A model generated the notes under the pieces. The model made no database searches, was not told the origin of the DNA, and saw nothing but the letters and a program-made list of their open reading frames with translations. Positions 33,542-45,300 of a DNA stretch of 64,000 nucleotides are shown here, piece after piece. Each line of letters starts with the position of its first letter. Positions within the stretch are counted from its first letter, which is position 1. Where the stretch lies: positions 5,506,981 to 5,570,980 of the forward strand of contig AP025055.1 in NCBI GenBank assembly GCA_036186865.1. The letters run 5' to 3'. The position numbers were made by a program, and so were the translations under genes. Source of the stretch: Eustoma russellianum (taxonomy: Eukaryota > Streptophyta > Magnoliopsida > Gentianales > Gentianaceae).

Positions 33542-36500
33542 TTGCAGGGAGACCACACTTCGAAAGACACATCAATAAAGTGGTTCCTTGACAGTGGTTG
33601 CTCGAGGAACATGACGGGTGACCCGAGCTTGTTCTCTAAATTAAAGAAGGTCACAAAAGGCGGATCCGTGACCTTTGGAGACAACAATGAAGGCAAGATC
33701 ATTGGAAAAGGTACGATTGGTAATCCGAACACACTCCAAATCTCCAACGTATTTTTGGTAAGCAACTTATCTTACAATCTTCTTAGTATTTCTCAATTTG
33801 TTGACAATGGTTTCAATGTGTGTTTTACTCACCCTTATTGCAATATAATAAATAAAAATGGAGAAACCGTTTTAAAAGGAAAACGAGAAGGCAATATTTT
33901 TACGCTATCTATGGATGATGTAGTAGACGCTAAAGTTAAGTGTTTTATGTCAAATGAACCCAATGTGAATTTATGGCATAGACGTTTAGGACACATTGGC
34001 ATTTCCACACTGGAAAAACTACAACGAAAGAACCTAGTACGGGGATTGCCTACGCTTGATTTAGACAACTTTCAGTTGTGTGAATCTTGCATAAAAGGCA
34101 AACAAACACGTGAGTCACTTAAGCCGAAAAATGAAATAAGCACGACTAGAATATTAGAACTATTGCATATCGATTTGTTTGGTCCTAGTCGCACTACAAG
34201 CCTTGGTGGGCGTCACTATGCATGCGTAATTGTTGATGACTTTTCTCGTTATACTTGGACTTTATTTCTTGCACATAAAGATGATAGCGCCGTTGAGATT
34301 GCTAAATTAATTAAACAACTTGAAAATCAATACAGTGTAAATGTGAAAAGGATAAGAAGCGATAGAGGCGGTGAGTTTAAAAACAAAGAGATGATTTCAT
34401 TTTGTGAAGAAAAAGGAATTAAACATGAGTTTTCGCCACCTAGAACTCCACAACTAAATGGAGTAGTAGAAAGGAAGAATCGTACATTACAAGAAATCGC
34501 TAGAACTATGCTTTGCGAAAATAAATTGCCTAGATTTCTGTGGGCGGAAGCCATAAATTGTGCATGCTATATTGTAAATCGCCTATCTATAAGAAAGAAA
34601 ATAAACAATACGCCTTATGAGATTCTGAATGATCGCATGCCTAAGATTGACTATTTTCATGTGTTTGGATGCAAATGTTTTGTCTTGAGTACAAAAGATA
34701 ATTTAGATAAATTTGAATCCAAATCAATTGAGTGCATTTTTGTTGGATATTCTATAAATTCAAAGGCATATAGATGTTATGATCCTCTCACTAGACAAAT
34801 TATAGAATCTATTCATGTTAAATTCAATGAATTTGGTGAGATTGATAAAGATAAGGAATATGAAGATGATTTTGAATTGAAACCCGTTTTGAATGAAGAC
34901 AATGACTCTTTTGATATGCATGATATGAATGAGACACTAGAAATGCATGATCATATAGAAATGCATCATAACTTAGAAAATAATCAACCAAGATGGCATA
35001 GAGATCACCCACATGATCTCATCATAGGTGACCTCACTCACGGTGTGCGACCACGTAGAAGAATCACTTCGGATGAATTTCATGCTATGATTTCTGAAAT
35101 TGAGCCCAAAAATGTGCATGATGCTTTGAGTGATTCATCTTGGATTGATGCTATGCATGACGAACTTAATCAATTCGTTAGAAATGATGTATGGGATTTA
35201 GTGCCACGTCCACAAGATAAGACTATTATAGGCACAAAGTGGGTATTTAGGAATAAAATGAACGAAGAAGGAAAGGTTGTTAGAAATAAAGCGAGACTTG
35301 TAGCACAAGGATATAATCAAGAAGAAGGAATTGACTATGATGAAACATTCGCACCCGTAGCACGTCTAGAAGCTATACGACTATTACTTGCTATTGCTTG
35401 CATGAAAGATTTTAAATTATATCAAATGGATGTAAAAAGTGCTTTCCTAAACGGATTCATACAAGAAGAAGTATACGTGAAGCAACCACCCGGTTTTGAA
35501 GATTTGAAACATCCAGATCACGTGTACAAACTAAAGAAGGCACTATATGGCCTAAAGCAAGCACCGAGAGCATGGTATGATCGTTTTGCTACTTTCGTTT
35601 TAGAAAATAATTTTAAACGTGGTACTATAAATAGTACACTATTTTTGAAACAAGAAAAATCAGATTTACTTATTATTCAAATCTACGTAGATGGCATTAT
35701 TTTTGGCTCTACCTCACATAGACTTGTTAAAGATTTTGAAAATTGCATGAAATCTGAATTTGAAATGTCTATGGTTGGTGAACTTAATTATTTTCTTGGC
35801 TTGCAGATTAAGCAAACGAGTAAAGGAATTCATATAAGCCAAGCGAAATATGTTAATGACATGATCAAAAAGTTTAATTTTGAAAATTTGAAACCATCCC
35901 CCACCCCTATGAGTGTCACTACTAAATTAGACAAAGACGAACATGGTAAAGACGTTGATAATGGATTATATCGATCTATGATAGGTTCTTTGCTATATTT
36001 AACTGCTAGTAGGCCTGACATCATGTTTAGCGTATGCATGTGTGCTCGTTTTCAAAGTCAACCTAAGGTGTCACACTTAAATGCGGTAAAAAGAATATTC
36101 CGTTATATTAAGCACACGCCCACCTTAGGTATTTGGTACGATAAGGATTCTACATTTAACTTACATGCTTACACTGATGCAGATTATGGTGGCTGCAAAA
36201 TAGATAGAAAAAACACGAGCAGAACCTGCCAATTTATAGGAAATTCTCTTATTTCATGGTTTTCCAAAAAGCAAGCAAGTGTTGCTTTGTCCACTACTGA
36301 GGCTGAGTACATGGCTCTTAGCCTTTGTTGCACACAGTTGTTGTGGATAAAACAACAACTTTCGGACTTTGGAATTATCGTAAATAAGATTCCTATATAT
36401 TGTGATAGTATGAGTGCCATCAATTTGTCTAAGAACCCCGTGTTACATTCTAAGGCTAAGCATATAGAAGTACGCTATCACTTTCTTCGTGATCACGTTA

Positions 36501-36634
36501 ACAATGGTAATATTGTCATAGATCACGTACGCACAGAATCACAAGTAGCGGATATATTTACAAAGGCCTTAAATCAAGCCACATATGATTCTCTTCGTTC
36601 TAAATTAGGTATGATTCCCGCTGATATGATTTGA
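33542..36634 (+). CDS. Sirevirus 2 Pol: protease, integrase, RT, RNase H (1030 aa), RT motif changed to YVDG
   Basis: The frame opens at about 33542 without a Met start, as expected for a Gag-Pol fusion part. Protease has WFLDSGCSRNM (catalytic Asp at residue 17). The HHCC domain (NLWHRRLGHIG ... CESCIKGK) precedes the integrase core (LLHIDLFGPS, RIRSDRGGEFKN, ERKNRTLQEIARTM). RT has LYQMDVKSAFLNG and LKKALYGLKQAPRAWY. RNase H has YTDADYGGCKID and STTEAEYMAL, and the C-terminus is normal (HSKAKHIEVRYHFLRDHV). The RT active-site motif, YVDD in Sirevirus 1 and in the family, reads YVDG (codon GGC at 35693-35695, residue 718). Loss of the second catalytic Asp should inactivate RT although the frame is open. 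RNase H also shows NTSRTC where NTSGTC is usual. Confidence 0.95.
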   Translation: MQGDHTSKDTSIKWFLDSGCSRNMTGDPSLFSKLKKVTKGGSVTFGDNNEGKIIGKGTIGNPNTLQISNVFLVSNLSYNLLSISQFVDNGFNVCFTHPYCNIINKNGETVLKGKREGNIFTLSMDDVVDAKVKCFMSNEPNVNLWHRRLGHIGISTLEKLQRKNLVRGLPTLDLDNFQLCESCIKGKQTRESLKPKNEISTTRILELLHIDLFGPSRTTSLGGRHYACVIVDDFSRYTWTLFLAHKDDSAVEIAKLIKQLENQYSVNVKRIRSDRGGEFKNKEMISFCEEKGIKHEFSPPRTPQLNGVVERKNRTLQEIARTMLCENKLPRFLWAEAINCACYIVNRLSIRKKINNTPYEILNDRMPKIDYFHVFGCKCFVLSTKDNLDKFESKSIECIFVGYSINSKAYRCYDPLTRQIIESIHVKFNEFGEIDKDKEYEDDFELKPVLNEDNDSFDMHDMNETLEMHDHIEMHHNLENNQPRWHRDHPHDLIIGDLTHGVRPRRRITSDEFHAMISEIEPKNVHDALSDSSWIDAMHDELNQFVRNDVWDLVPRPQDKTIIGTKWVFRNKMNEEGKVVRNKARLVAQGYNQEEGIDYDETFAPVARLEAIRLLLAIACMKDFKLYQMDVKSAFLNGFIQEEVYVKQPPGFEDLKHPDHVYKLKKALYGLKQAPRAWYDRFATFVLENNFKRGTINSTLFLKQEKSDLLIIQIYVDGIIFGSTSHRLVKDFENCMKSEFEMSMVGELNYFLGLQIKQTSKGIHISQAKYVNDMIKKFNFENLKPSPTPMSVTTKLDKDEHGKDVDNGLYRSMIGSLLYLTASRPDIMFSVCMCARFQSQPKVSHLNAVKRIFRYIKHTPTLGIWYDKDSTFNLHAYTDADYGGCKIDRKNTSRTCQFIGNSLISWFSKKQASVALSTTEAEYMALSLCCTQLLWIKQQLSDFGIIVNKIPIYCDSMSAINLSKNPVLHSKAKHIEVRYHFLRDHVNNGNIVIDHVRTESQVADIFTKALNQATYDSLRSKLGMIPADMI

Positions 36635-36689
36635 TTTGATATTATTTGATTTACTTTCCTTTTTGACAGGAATTTTTTGATTAACTTTC

Positions 36690-36894
36690 CAAAATAAAGG
36701 GGGAGAGAAAAGCATGATTCAAGGGGGAGAGAGACACTGATTGATCTTAATTGATCTTAATTGCACAAATCAAGGGGGAGTCGGGGATTTGAAATTCGAA
36801 ATTCAAATTTCAAATTTGCGCACAATTCAAGGGGGAGAGATAGCATTTAAATCATGTACACAAATTATTTTGAAAATCATCAAAAGGGGGAGAT
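36690..36894 (+). promoter_or_regulatory. Polypurine tract array of Sirevirus 2
   Basis: AAAGGGGGAGAG or CAAGGGGGAG occurs at about 36697, 36720, 36771, 36829 and 36882, the last abutting the 3' LTR. Multiple tracts are a Sirevirus feature; the LTR-proximal one should prime plus-strand synthesis. Confidence 0.88.
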
Positions 36895-39800
36895 TGTAAA
36901 GATAAGGGGGTTTGAGTGATTTCAAAATAAGTGTCTTGAATGTATACATATATATAAACGTGCATAAACATATATAAATGTGTACATGTATGCATGATAA
37001 CTTGCCATTACTTGCCTTATTTAGCTTATATATTATGTTGTCGTACTAACGAGCCATGAAGCATTAAAGCTTACATCATATGGCAAACATTTTTTGTGTT
37101 TATACTATTTTCAGGTGCCACCATTAATGAACTAAATTAGTTCATTAAGTGAAGTACTTAGTTTAATAAACTAAGTAGTTCATTAAAGGAAGCTTCATTT
37201 GGAAAAGGCACAAAGGCAACAAGGCTAAGGAAGGAAAGTTTTCTCCTCCTCTCCATATTTAATGTACACGCCACATATACATAAAAAATTATATATTTTC
37301 AGATTTTTTTTGAAAAGGGCACATACACATGTATTCCAACGTACTACCGACATGTTATATATTTTACGTATGTACGTTAATGTCACACCACTATACTTAA
37401 CTCATATTTATGAGTATATTCAGGTCTTATATCATATGATATAAGATATGGTGATGACAAATTAAATACGACACGATAAAAGGTTCTAATCCGAAATTTG
37501 TCGTATCGGGCGAATACCGAAACTTCGCCAACGTATCACGTACTTGCCATAAATAAATGGCCAGCCCATATACATCAAAATATGATGTAAATTTCGTGCT
37601 ACACATGACATATTCAGCCAAAAATACTTTCCATGTTGGCACACACAAATTACTCCACATTAAGGCCAAAATGTGAAGATTCCAAGTTTAATTTTGTCAC
37701 ATGCTAATGGTAACACTTTAAACCAGCCAAGTGCTGAGATTTAAAGTATATATTATATATATTATGTATAACATAATATATATAACATGTGCAAAAGTTG
37801 GAATTTAAATTAGAGAAAAATCGGGTAATCGATAAATATCGAAAATTCGGTTTTCTACGCACATAACATGGAACGTTTTTCTTGTACATCATGTGACACG
37901 TATCTAGACACTTTTTACATATGATATACATCTTAAAGTGTTCTAGAAAATTAAATTAAGGGCTGATTGGAATATTACATGTGTGTATTATTAAAGGTGC
38001 ACTATTTTACAAAGTTAGCAAAAATAAATTTCAGCACATGTTACACATCATATAACGTTACATACAGCTGAGTTGGAGCACATGTGGAGCTTTGTTGGCA
38101 TATTGATTGGTCAAGGATCAATCATACATTGTTGGTGAATTGATGAGAGAAGCTACAAATGGTAAGAATTCAACATATATCTCTCTTATGTCACATGCTG
38201 AAAATTTCAGCATACTAACCTCAAGCTGGCCGATTTTTTGGTGTTAAATGTGACATATTTTGTCATCTTTTATTAGGTGATTAATTGGAAGAAGGTATGG
38301 TAAGGTTTTGAATAATATTTAAATAAAATAAATGGTGATATTCTATATATCACATGCTGAAAATATTTCAGCATGTGTACAAGGTGTATGGCCGAATTTG
38401 ATGAGCTTTTTGTGTCCAAGTTCATTTCTTAATTGGTAGCAATACTTGCCATATATTGTTGGTTCATTTTTATGATGAAAAATCAAAGAATAATTGGTAT
38501 TATTTTTGAAAGAAAAGGAAGGTTGCACATGCTGAAAAATTCAGCATGGCAAGGGTATAATGGCCGAATTTTTGGAATGCAAATGGAAGAATTTTTGGTC
38601 TTGCAATTTATGGTGTATCTCTTGACTTATGGTATGATTTCATGTTTGATTTTTGGCACTTTTTAAAAGTGTATATCTCAGATTTTTTCCATGTCATCTT
38701 GATGACAACATTGAGCCAATAAGGAGGTGCCAAGTAAGCGAAGACTAAATGATGATCCAATAGGAAGATGCCAAGTAAGCAAGGCATTGTCACAATGATG
38801 TCTTACACTCTCTCAAGGACTTAAAAGACAATTTTCAAGAGGGGAGAAGCCCTAAGGGGGGACGGCTGCAACTATAAGGAAAGAAGAGGAGAGCAAACAA
38901 AAGACTTCAACAAGCATTGCATTTCAAAGAGATCAAATTGCCAAGCTCTTCTTCTCCTACATCTTCTTTCTTTCTCTTTTCTTGTAAAGCCTATTGTTCT
39001 TCATATCTTTCATTCTTGAATAGGCTTAAGATAAACCACCATTCATACATCTTTGTAAAAGATTGATCAAGGTGTGATCAATCTTCATTCTTGCGAGGTG
39101 GTGGTGTTCGTGCAAATTGTACTTGTCATACAAGGTTTGTAAAGGGTTGGAGTTAAGGTGTAACTCTATCAACCCTGCGGTAAGGTGTGCTGCGTGTGTG
39201 TGATTACTGTGAACTAAGGAAGGTGTTCCTTGAAGACTGGAGTAGGTTGTTTATAACCGAACCAGTATAAAATTCTTGGTGCCATTTACTTTCTGCATTT
39301 ACGTTTCAGTTACTGCACTGTTTATCCTTCTTGTTCGTAAAAATAGTAAACGATTTTCAAAAATTACAAAAATTTCCAGAAACATACTTACACGTTCTAG
39401 GGTTAATTTGGCACAAGTTTCAACCCTTTTGGACAAGTATAAGTCAACTAAACATCAACAATTCTGAGACTAGTGCAGTCTGATTTTCAGACTTGCAAAG
39501 GTTGAGACTTTGATTGTATTTGACCTACTTCCCAAAAGAATTTTCCAAAACTGTTTCAACCCATTTAAATATAATATATAAGGAGTTATTGGTCAAATTT
39601 TCAGAGCATTTGGACGTTCACACAAATAGGAATTAATTTTTCAAAACCATCTACCGTTTCTGGCAGATTTGCACAATCTGAGTACCAACGGTTTTTGAAG
39701 GGGTTAAAGGTTGAATTTTGATTTGAAATTTTTAGGGGACCCTCATAACATCTGAGGCTAAGTTCTCTCAAAATTTCATAATTTTTGGAGACCTCTAACC

Positions 39801-39947
39801 TAGTTTTAAAAACGTTTTAAAATTGGTCCTGAAAACAGAATCTGTTTTCAGAACTTGAATTGTTCAAGTTTAAAGAAGTTTTAAAAAGCACACTTTCCGC
39901 ACCATCTATTCAACCCCCCCTTCTAGTGGTGCCTTGCAGATCCTACA
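36895..39947 (+). repeat. Sirevirus 2 3' LTR (3053 bp)
   Basis: Nearly identical to 28461-31515, with a shorter C run (39913-39920). It ends CAGATCCTACA and is followed by the GGTAT target duplication. Confidence 0.96.
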
Positions 39948-40332
39948 GGTATGTTGGTGTTTCGTCGGTAATTTGCGACGAAATTGCGATACACGCATTT
40001 TCGTCGTTAATTGCGACGAAATTACAATGAAATGCATTGTCGCTAACAAAAAATTAGTCAGGTTAATCATTTCGTTAAAATGTCGTCAGTGTTTTGTCGG
40101 TGGTTCATCGCTACTCTGTGTCTTTTGTTTGTCGCTATTTAGTTTGTCACGTTTCGTCGCTATATCGTCGGTAATGTGTCGCAAAAATTCCAGAAACATA
40201 AACACGTGTATGAATTAAGAAAAAAGAAAGCAGTGATTGGGAAAAAAATTTATTCATTTAGTAATAAAAATTTACATTATGAAGACGAAAAATTAAAAAA
40301 AGAAATCTAAAAGAGAGGCGGAGAGGGGTCGT

Positions 40333-40665
40333 TCACTCTTCGTCATCGGAAGAAAGAGTGGCCGCCACATTCTCTGCGAACTCTTTGAGGAGGCGCTTCA
40401 GCTTGTAATATCTGGATTTCAACTTGCGCAGCCTTCTATTCACGCTGCGCAGTTGCCTCGACTGCTGCTGCATGTTTGCTATAAGCATACGGTAGTCGAT
40501 ATGCGGTTCCGGCATTTCTTCGTGAGGATCCTCTGCCGGCATTGGGTCATGCACAGATATTGAACCCTCCCGCTCAACCGATGGTTGTGGTTGAGGAGGA
40601 GGCCGTTGTGGAGGTGCACTGTTTGCCCCTCCACGCCTTGGGGTTCTTCTATAACGACGTGGCAT
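40333..40665 (-). CDS. Small minus-strand CACTA protein, copy in element B (110 aa)
   Basis: Counterpart of 16685-17077 in element A, in the same place and orientation. It starts MPRRYRRTPRRGGANSAPPQ, has the Pro/Gln-rich linker, SVEREGSISVHDPMP, IDYRMLIANMQQQSRQL and a basic coiled coil (LRKLKSRYYKLKRLLKEF), and ends FAENVAATLSSDDEE with a TGA that A has lost. Base changes are scattered and indels are in multiples of three, while the neighbouring transposase gene in the same element is frameshifted. TATTTATA on the minus strand (complement of 40720-40727) lies 55 bp before the ATG. I know no matching family; the architecture suggests a nucleic-acid-binding or dimerising accessory protein. 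Confidence 0.72.
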   Translation of the reverse strand: MPRRYRRTPRRGGANSAPPQRPPPQPQPSVEREGSISVHDPMPAEDPHEEMPEPHIDYRMLIANMQQQSRQLRSVNRRLRKLKSRYYKLKRLLKEFAENVAATLSSDDEE

Positions 40666-41258
40666 ACTTTGAAGTTTTATAAATTTGTTTATGTGTAATG
40701 CACGGATGGGATGTGGGGTTATAAATAGGTAAATTTAGCGACGACATAGCGACGAACATGCGACGAATTTTTCGACCATTAATCAAGATGGGAATATGTG
40801 CGGGCGTGACGCTTGGTTTGAATTAGCGACGCCGTAGCGACGTAAATTCATCGTACGTTGTAACCATCGGGCACTGTGCGGACACTGCCGAATAGCGACG
40901 CATTAGCGACGCCGTAGCGACGAAACGCATCGAATGGAGTGAAGAGACGTCGTGCGTCGCTAGTTCGTCGGTAAAGGGTCGCTAAATTTCGCGGGTTAAC
41001 AGGTTCTCGTCATTTTAAGTTTCATCGGTATATAGTCGCTGTTTAGTCGGTGAATTAGTCGTCCCAAATTTTTTCGAACCACATTTCGTCTGTATTTTAG
41101 CGTCGTCGAGACTCATAAGGGATTGAACACGTGTTTAAATTAAGAAAACGAAAGCGATGATTGTGAAAAAAATTTCATTAACATAGAATTATAAATTACA
41201 ATATACATAAGGGAAAAAACGAAAAAAAAAATCTATAAGAATAGCGGAGAGGAGCCGT

Positions 41259-41625
41259 TCACTGTTCGTCATCCGAACAAAGAGTAGCAACACTCTCCGC
41301 GCACGCCTTCAGGAGGCGTCTCAGCTACGCAGCTTTGGCTTTGATGCGCATCTGCCTTGTGTGCAGGTACTGGAGACGCTCATCCTGATAGTTAAGCACC
41401 TCCTTCATATTCTCCACTGTTTTCCACAGCTCCTGTATTTCTACACGAGGATCGCCAATTTGCGATCCTCTTGCCTCCTTGGCCCTGCACAGTGGGTTCG
41501 GAGGAGTCAGCCAGCGGTGGTGCTTGTGGTTGTGGAGGAACCGGTGCAGGTGCCGGTGGTTGAAGACCCCGTCTTGGGTATGTATGTCCACTACCACGTC
41601 GTGTCTCGGCCTTAGTACGAACCAT
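41259..41625 (-). pseudogene. Decayed paralogue of the small minus-strand CACTA protein
   Basis: This second unit in element B has the same build: basic start (MVRTKAETRRGSG), Pro-rich part (PPAPAPVPPQPQ), then a coiled coil (VEIQELWKTVENM, YQDERLQYLHTRQ) and an acidic end (TLCSDDEQ then TGA at 41259-41261). The Pro-rich part and the coiled coil are in different frames, so there is a frameshift near 41470, and TAG at 41325-41327 interrupts the coiled coil. The surrounding DNA (41140-41300) resembles 40205-40350, so the unit arose by an old tandem duplication. A TATATAAA on the minus strand lies at about 41695-41702. Confidence 0.65.
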
Positions 41626-41692
41626 ATTTGTCTTTTTTTATATGATTATAAAGGAGATTTTGTTTTTTTGTCCTACGGGAGTCATGGCAGGC

Positions 41693-41990
41693 TGTTTATA
41701 TAGGGGAATTCAGCGACGACATAGCGACGACTTAGCGACGTAAATGCATCGTAAGTTGTAACAATCGGGCACTATACGGTCACTTGATACCGACGCCTTA
41801 GCGACGCAAATAGCGACGAACCGCATCGTATCATGTGAAGATACGTTGTGCGTTTATATAGGGGACTGCAGCGACGACAGAGCAACGACTTAGCGACGTA
41901 AATGCATCGGAAGTTGTAACAATCGGGCACTGTACGGTCACTGGATAGCGACGCCTTAGCGACGACATAGCGACGAATAGAATCGTCGGT
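41693..41990 (+). repeat. Tandem duplication of about 155 bp with TATATAAA and subterminal motifs
   Basis: GTTTATATAGGGGA...CAGCGACGACA...ACTTAGCGACGTAAATGCAT...GTTGTAACAATCGGGCACT occurs at 41694-41845 and again at 41851-41990. On the minus strand each copy carries TATATAAAC, the probable promoter of the small paralogue. Confidence 0.85.
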
Positions 41991-42345
41991 AAAGCGTCAG
42001 TAAGAAATGAATTCAGACATTAATACACGCACACCATACGAAGAAATTCGTCGCTATTGGCGTCGCTAAGGCGTCGGTATTTGTGTTTGTTGCCTTTTAT
42101 TCGACGGATATTGTGTTTCTTGGTCGTCGCTATAGCGTCGCTAAGACGTCGGTAATATTGCAGGGTGAGTACCATAAAACGCAGCTTTCTTCTTCCACTC
42201 TTCTCCCATTCTTCTCCCATTTCAAACACATAAATCATCACTTTTCAACGAAAATATAGAAGGAAGATATCTTATTGTGTGGGATTTTTAGGTTTTCCAC
42301 ACCGAGAAATGATAGCTGCTGTTATTTTGAAGGTATAGCGAGAAA

Positions 42346-45300
42346 ATGGATCCGATGAGGAGCGATAGAAAGTGGATTTACTAAACAACGGGGAGTGGAG
42401 TTTTAGATTTGTTGAAGGTCTCGAAGAATTTGTGGATTTTGCGACGAGTAATGAAAGTGGAACGCAGATTAGATGTCCGTGTAAGAAATGCAAGAACCGT
42501 AAATATATGGATCCGGGTGACGTGAGGGTTCACTTATTGAAACAAGGTTTCGTGCATAATTACCATACATGGTACTGCCACGGCGAATATGAGGGGGCGT
42601 CTACATCTGCAACTGTTCACTTCGAAGGGGGACCCGGTCAGGTTGATGTCGAAGAAATAGGCGAGGGATCTCACAACCCATACGTGCAGATGGTGCAAGA
42701 CGCAGCCGCCGGTGTATTTACGAGAGAGCAGTACTTACAGTCTCATGTCGGGTACGAACGTGCACAGGATCCGGACGAACAGCCGCGTATATTCGTGGAG
42801 GAAGATCCGAACCCTCAGGCGAGACAGTTTTTGAGATGCTGAACGCCGCCAACACGCCGCTGTATCCTGGTTGCGGTAGTCACACAAATATGTCCATGAT
42901 CGGTCGGATGACGAGCATGAAGACGGAGCACCGCATGACGGATAGATTGTACGATGGGATGTGTCAGCTTATGAGGGAATCTCTTCCCGAGGGGAACACG
43001 ATGGTCGACAGTTTTTATTCGACGAAGAAACAGCTGCAGGCGTTGGGACTGCCGGTTCAGAAGATCGATTGTTGTTCGGAGGGGTGCATCATATACTGGG
43101 GCATCAACGAGGATCAAGACAAGTGCATGGTCTTTGGGACACCCAGCTGGAGAATGAACAAATGAAACCAAAACGTGCCAAGAAAGCAATTCTACTATGT
43201 ACCTCTCGCCCCTAGACTGCAGAGACTCTACGCATCCGGTGCCACAGCTAGCCAGATGAGGTGGCACGCGGAGCACTACACGAAAGACGGTGAGATGTGC
43301 CATCCATCTGACGGCGAAGCTTGGAGGACGTTCGATGCGACACATCCGGGTTTTTCGTCAGAGACAAGGAACGTTAGGTTGGGGTTATGCACCAACGGGT
43401 TCAACCCGTTTGGATAGTCGGGAGAGCAGTATTCGTCGTGGCCTGTCATCGTGACGCCGTACAATCTACCACCATGGATGTGCATGAAGAAGTCGTACAT
43501 GTTCTTGACTGTGATCGCACCGGGGCCTAGGAATCCAAAACAGAAGATCGACCTATACCTGCAGCCATTGATACAGGAGCTGAAGTGGTTGTGGGAGTTT
43601 GGCGTGAAGACGTTCGATGTATCCACCAAACAAAACTTCCAGCTCCGCGCTGCGCTGATGTGGACGATCAGCGACTTTCCGGCTTATTATATGTTGTCGG
43701 GGTGGAGTACAGCGGGGAAATACGCTTGCCCTTACTGCATGAAGCAAGCGAAGACGATGTCCTTGAAACATGGACGTAAGATTTGCTGGTTCGACAGCCA
43801 TAGGAAGTTCCTGCCCAGACGTCATTTGTACAGAAAGAACGTGACGGCGTTCATGACTGGCATCGTCGAGAAGGACACGAAGCCCGAGCTTCTCACGGGT
43901 GCAGAGGTGTTGGAGGAGATAGACAGTTGTGGATTCGTGGGGGTCGCTGATGATCCGGACGGCAGCCACAACGCAGACCTGGCCCGTTACTGTATCGGGT
44001 GGAAGAAGAGAAGCATATTCTGGGAGCTTCCGTACTGGAAGAGCAATATGATCCGACACAACCTGGATGTTATGCACATTGAGAAGAACGTGTTTGACAA
44101 CATCTTCAATACAGTGGTGAATGTGCCTGGAAAAACAAAAGACAATTTGAAGGCACGACTTGATATGCGCGACCTCAAAATGCGACCGAAGCTGCATCCC
44201 GTTGGCACATCCTACATGCCGAAGTCCTCTTACACGCTGAATGCGGAGCAGGTCAGTGCGTTGTTAGCGTGGCTGGGGACGGCTAGATTTCCTGACGGCC
44301 ATGTTTCGAACCTGTCGAAGAACATCGACGTGAATAAACGCAGTTTGCACGGGATGAAGAGCCACAACTGTCACGTGTTCATGCAACGATTGATGCCCAT
44401 TGCATTCCGCGAGCTGCTTCCAACCAATGTATGGGAAGCACTTACCGAGATGAGTCTGTTCTTCAGATGTCTTACATCTACTAGACTCAGGGCGGATGAT
44501 AAGTCAAGACTGGAGGGCAAAATCCCAGTGATCCTATGCAAGCTGGAAACTGTATTCCCTCCGGCCTTCTTTGATTCAATGGAACACCTGCCAGTTCATC
44601 TACCATACAAGGCACGCGTTGGTGGTCCTGTTCAGTACAGGTGGATGTATCCGTTCGAGAGGTACTCTTATTTATTACGTGACATTCTTATGTGTCTAAG
44701 CGCGAGCATGCTTACCAATTTGTTTCATCATGTGACGTTGGAGTATTCACTTTATGAACAGATATCTCAGGCATTTGAAGCTGAACATCAGGAACAAGGC
44801 CAAAGTCGAGGCCTCGATGTGCAATGCCTACCTGACGGAGGAAGCCTCGACATTCGTGTCTCATTACTTCCAGCCAGATGTCCTGTCGAGGTGCAGAGAT
44901 GTTTCCCGAAACGACGACGGCATTTCCAGATCCGGTGTCCTCCCGATATTCACACATCCGATCAGGTTTCACGGACAGGGAAAGGAAATGATATTGGGGG
45001 ACAGCGATTTGAAGATTGCTCATTCTTATGTTCTGCGCAACTGCCGTCAAGTTGATCGTTTCCAGAGTTATAAACGATATCCAATATTAATTTGTAAATA
45101 CCTTGCGCTACTATATCCATTATATTACAAATTGGTAAGCATGGTACTAATTCGTAATTTGCTTCAGCTTGTTCATTGATTTATTGCAAGAACGTTCACC
45201 GGGTATATCGAGCGATGCAATAAACAATGAGTTAGATGCCAAGTTTGCTGATTGGTTCAGGTGGCATGTAAGTTTACATATTTACTGGTTACGTGTACGT

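Larger units (their letters stand above)
28461..39947 (+). mobile_element. Sirevirus 2 (Ty1/copia, SIRE/Maximus-like), 11.5 kb, young
   Basis: LTRs are 28461-31515 and 36895-39947 (TGTAAAGATAAGGGGG to CAGATCCTACA), target duplication GGTAT, tRNA-iMet primer-binding site at 31518, and several CAAGGGGGAGAG purine tracts before the 3' LTR. Gag (638 aa) and pol (1030 aa) are long open frames. By eye I see about 30 substitutions between the 3.05-kb LTRs, roughly 1 percent, so it is the youngest datable insertion here. The RT catalytic motif is altered (see pol), so autonomy is doubtful. I see no env-like ORF. Confidence 0.96.

Noticed and set aside
36635..36894. Possible env-like ORF after Sirevirus 2 pol
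   Set aside because: Only 260 bp of purine-tract repeats lie between pol and the LTR; there is no room for an env-like gene.
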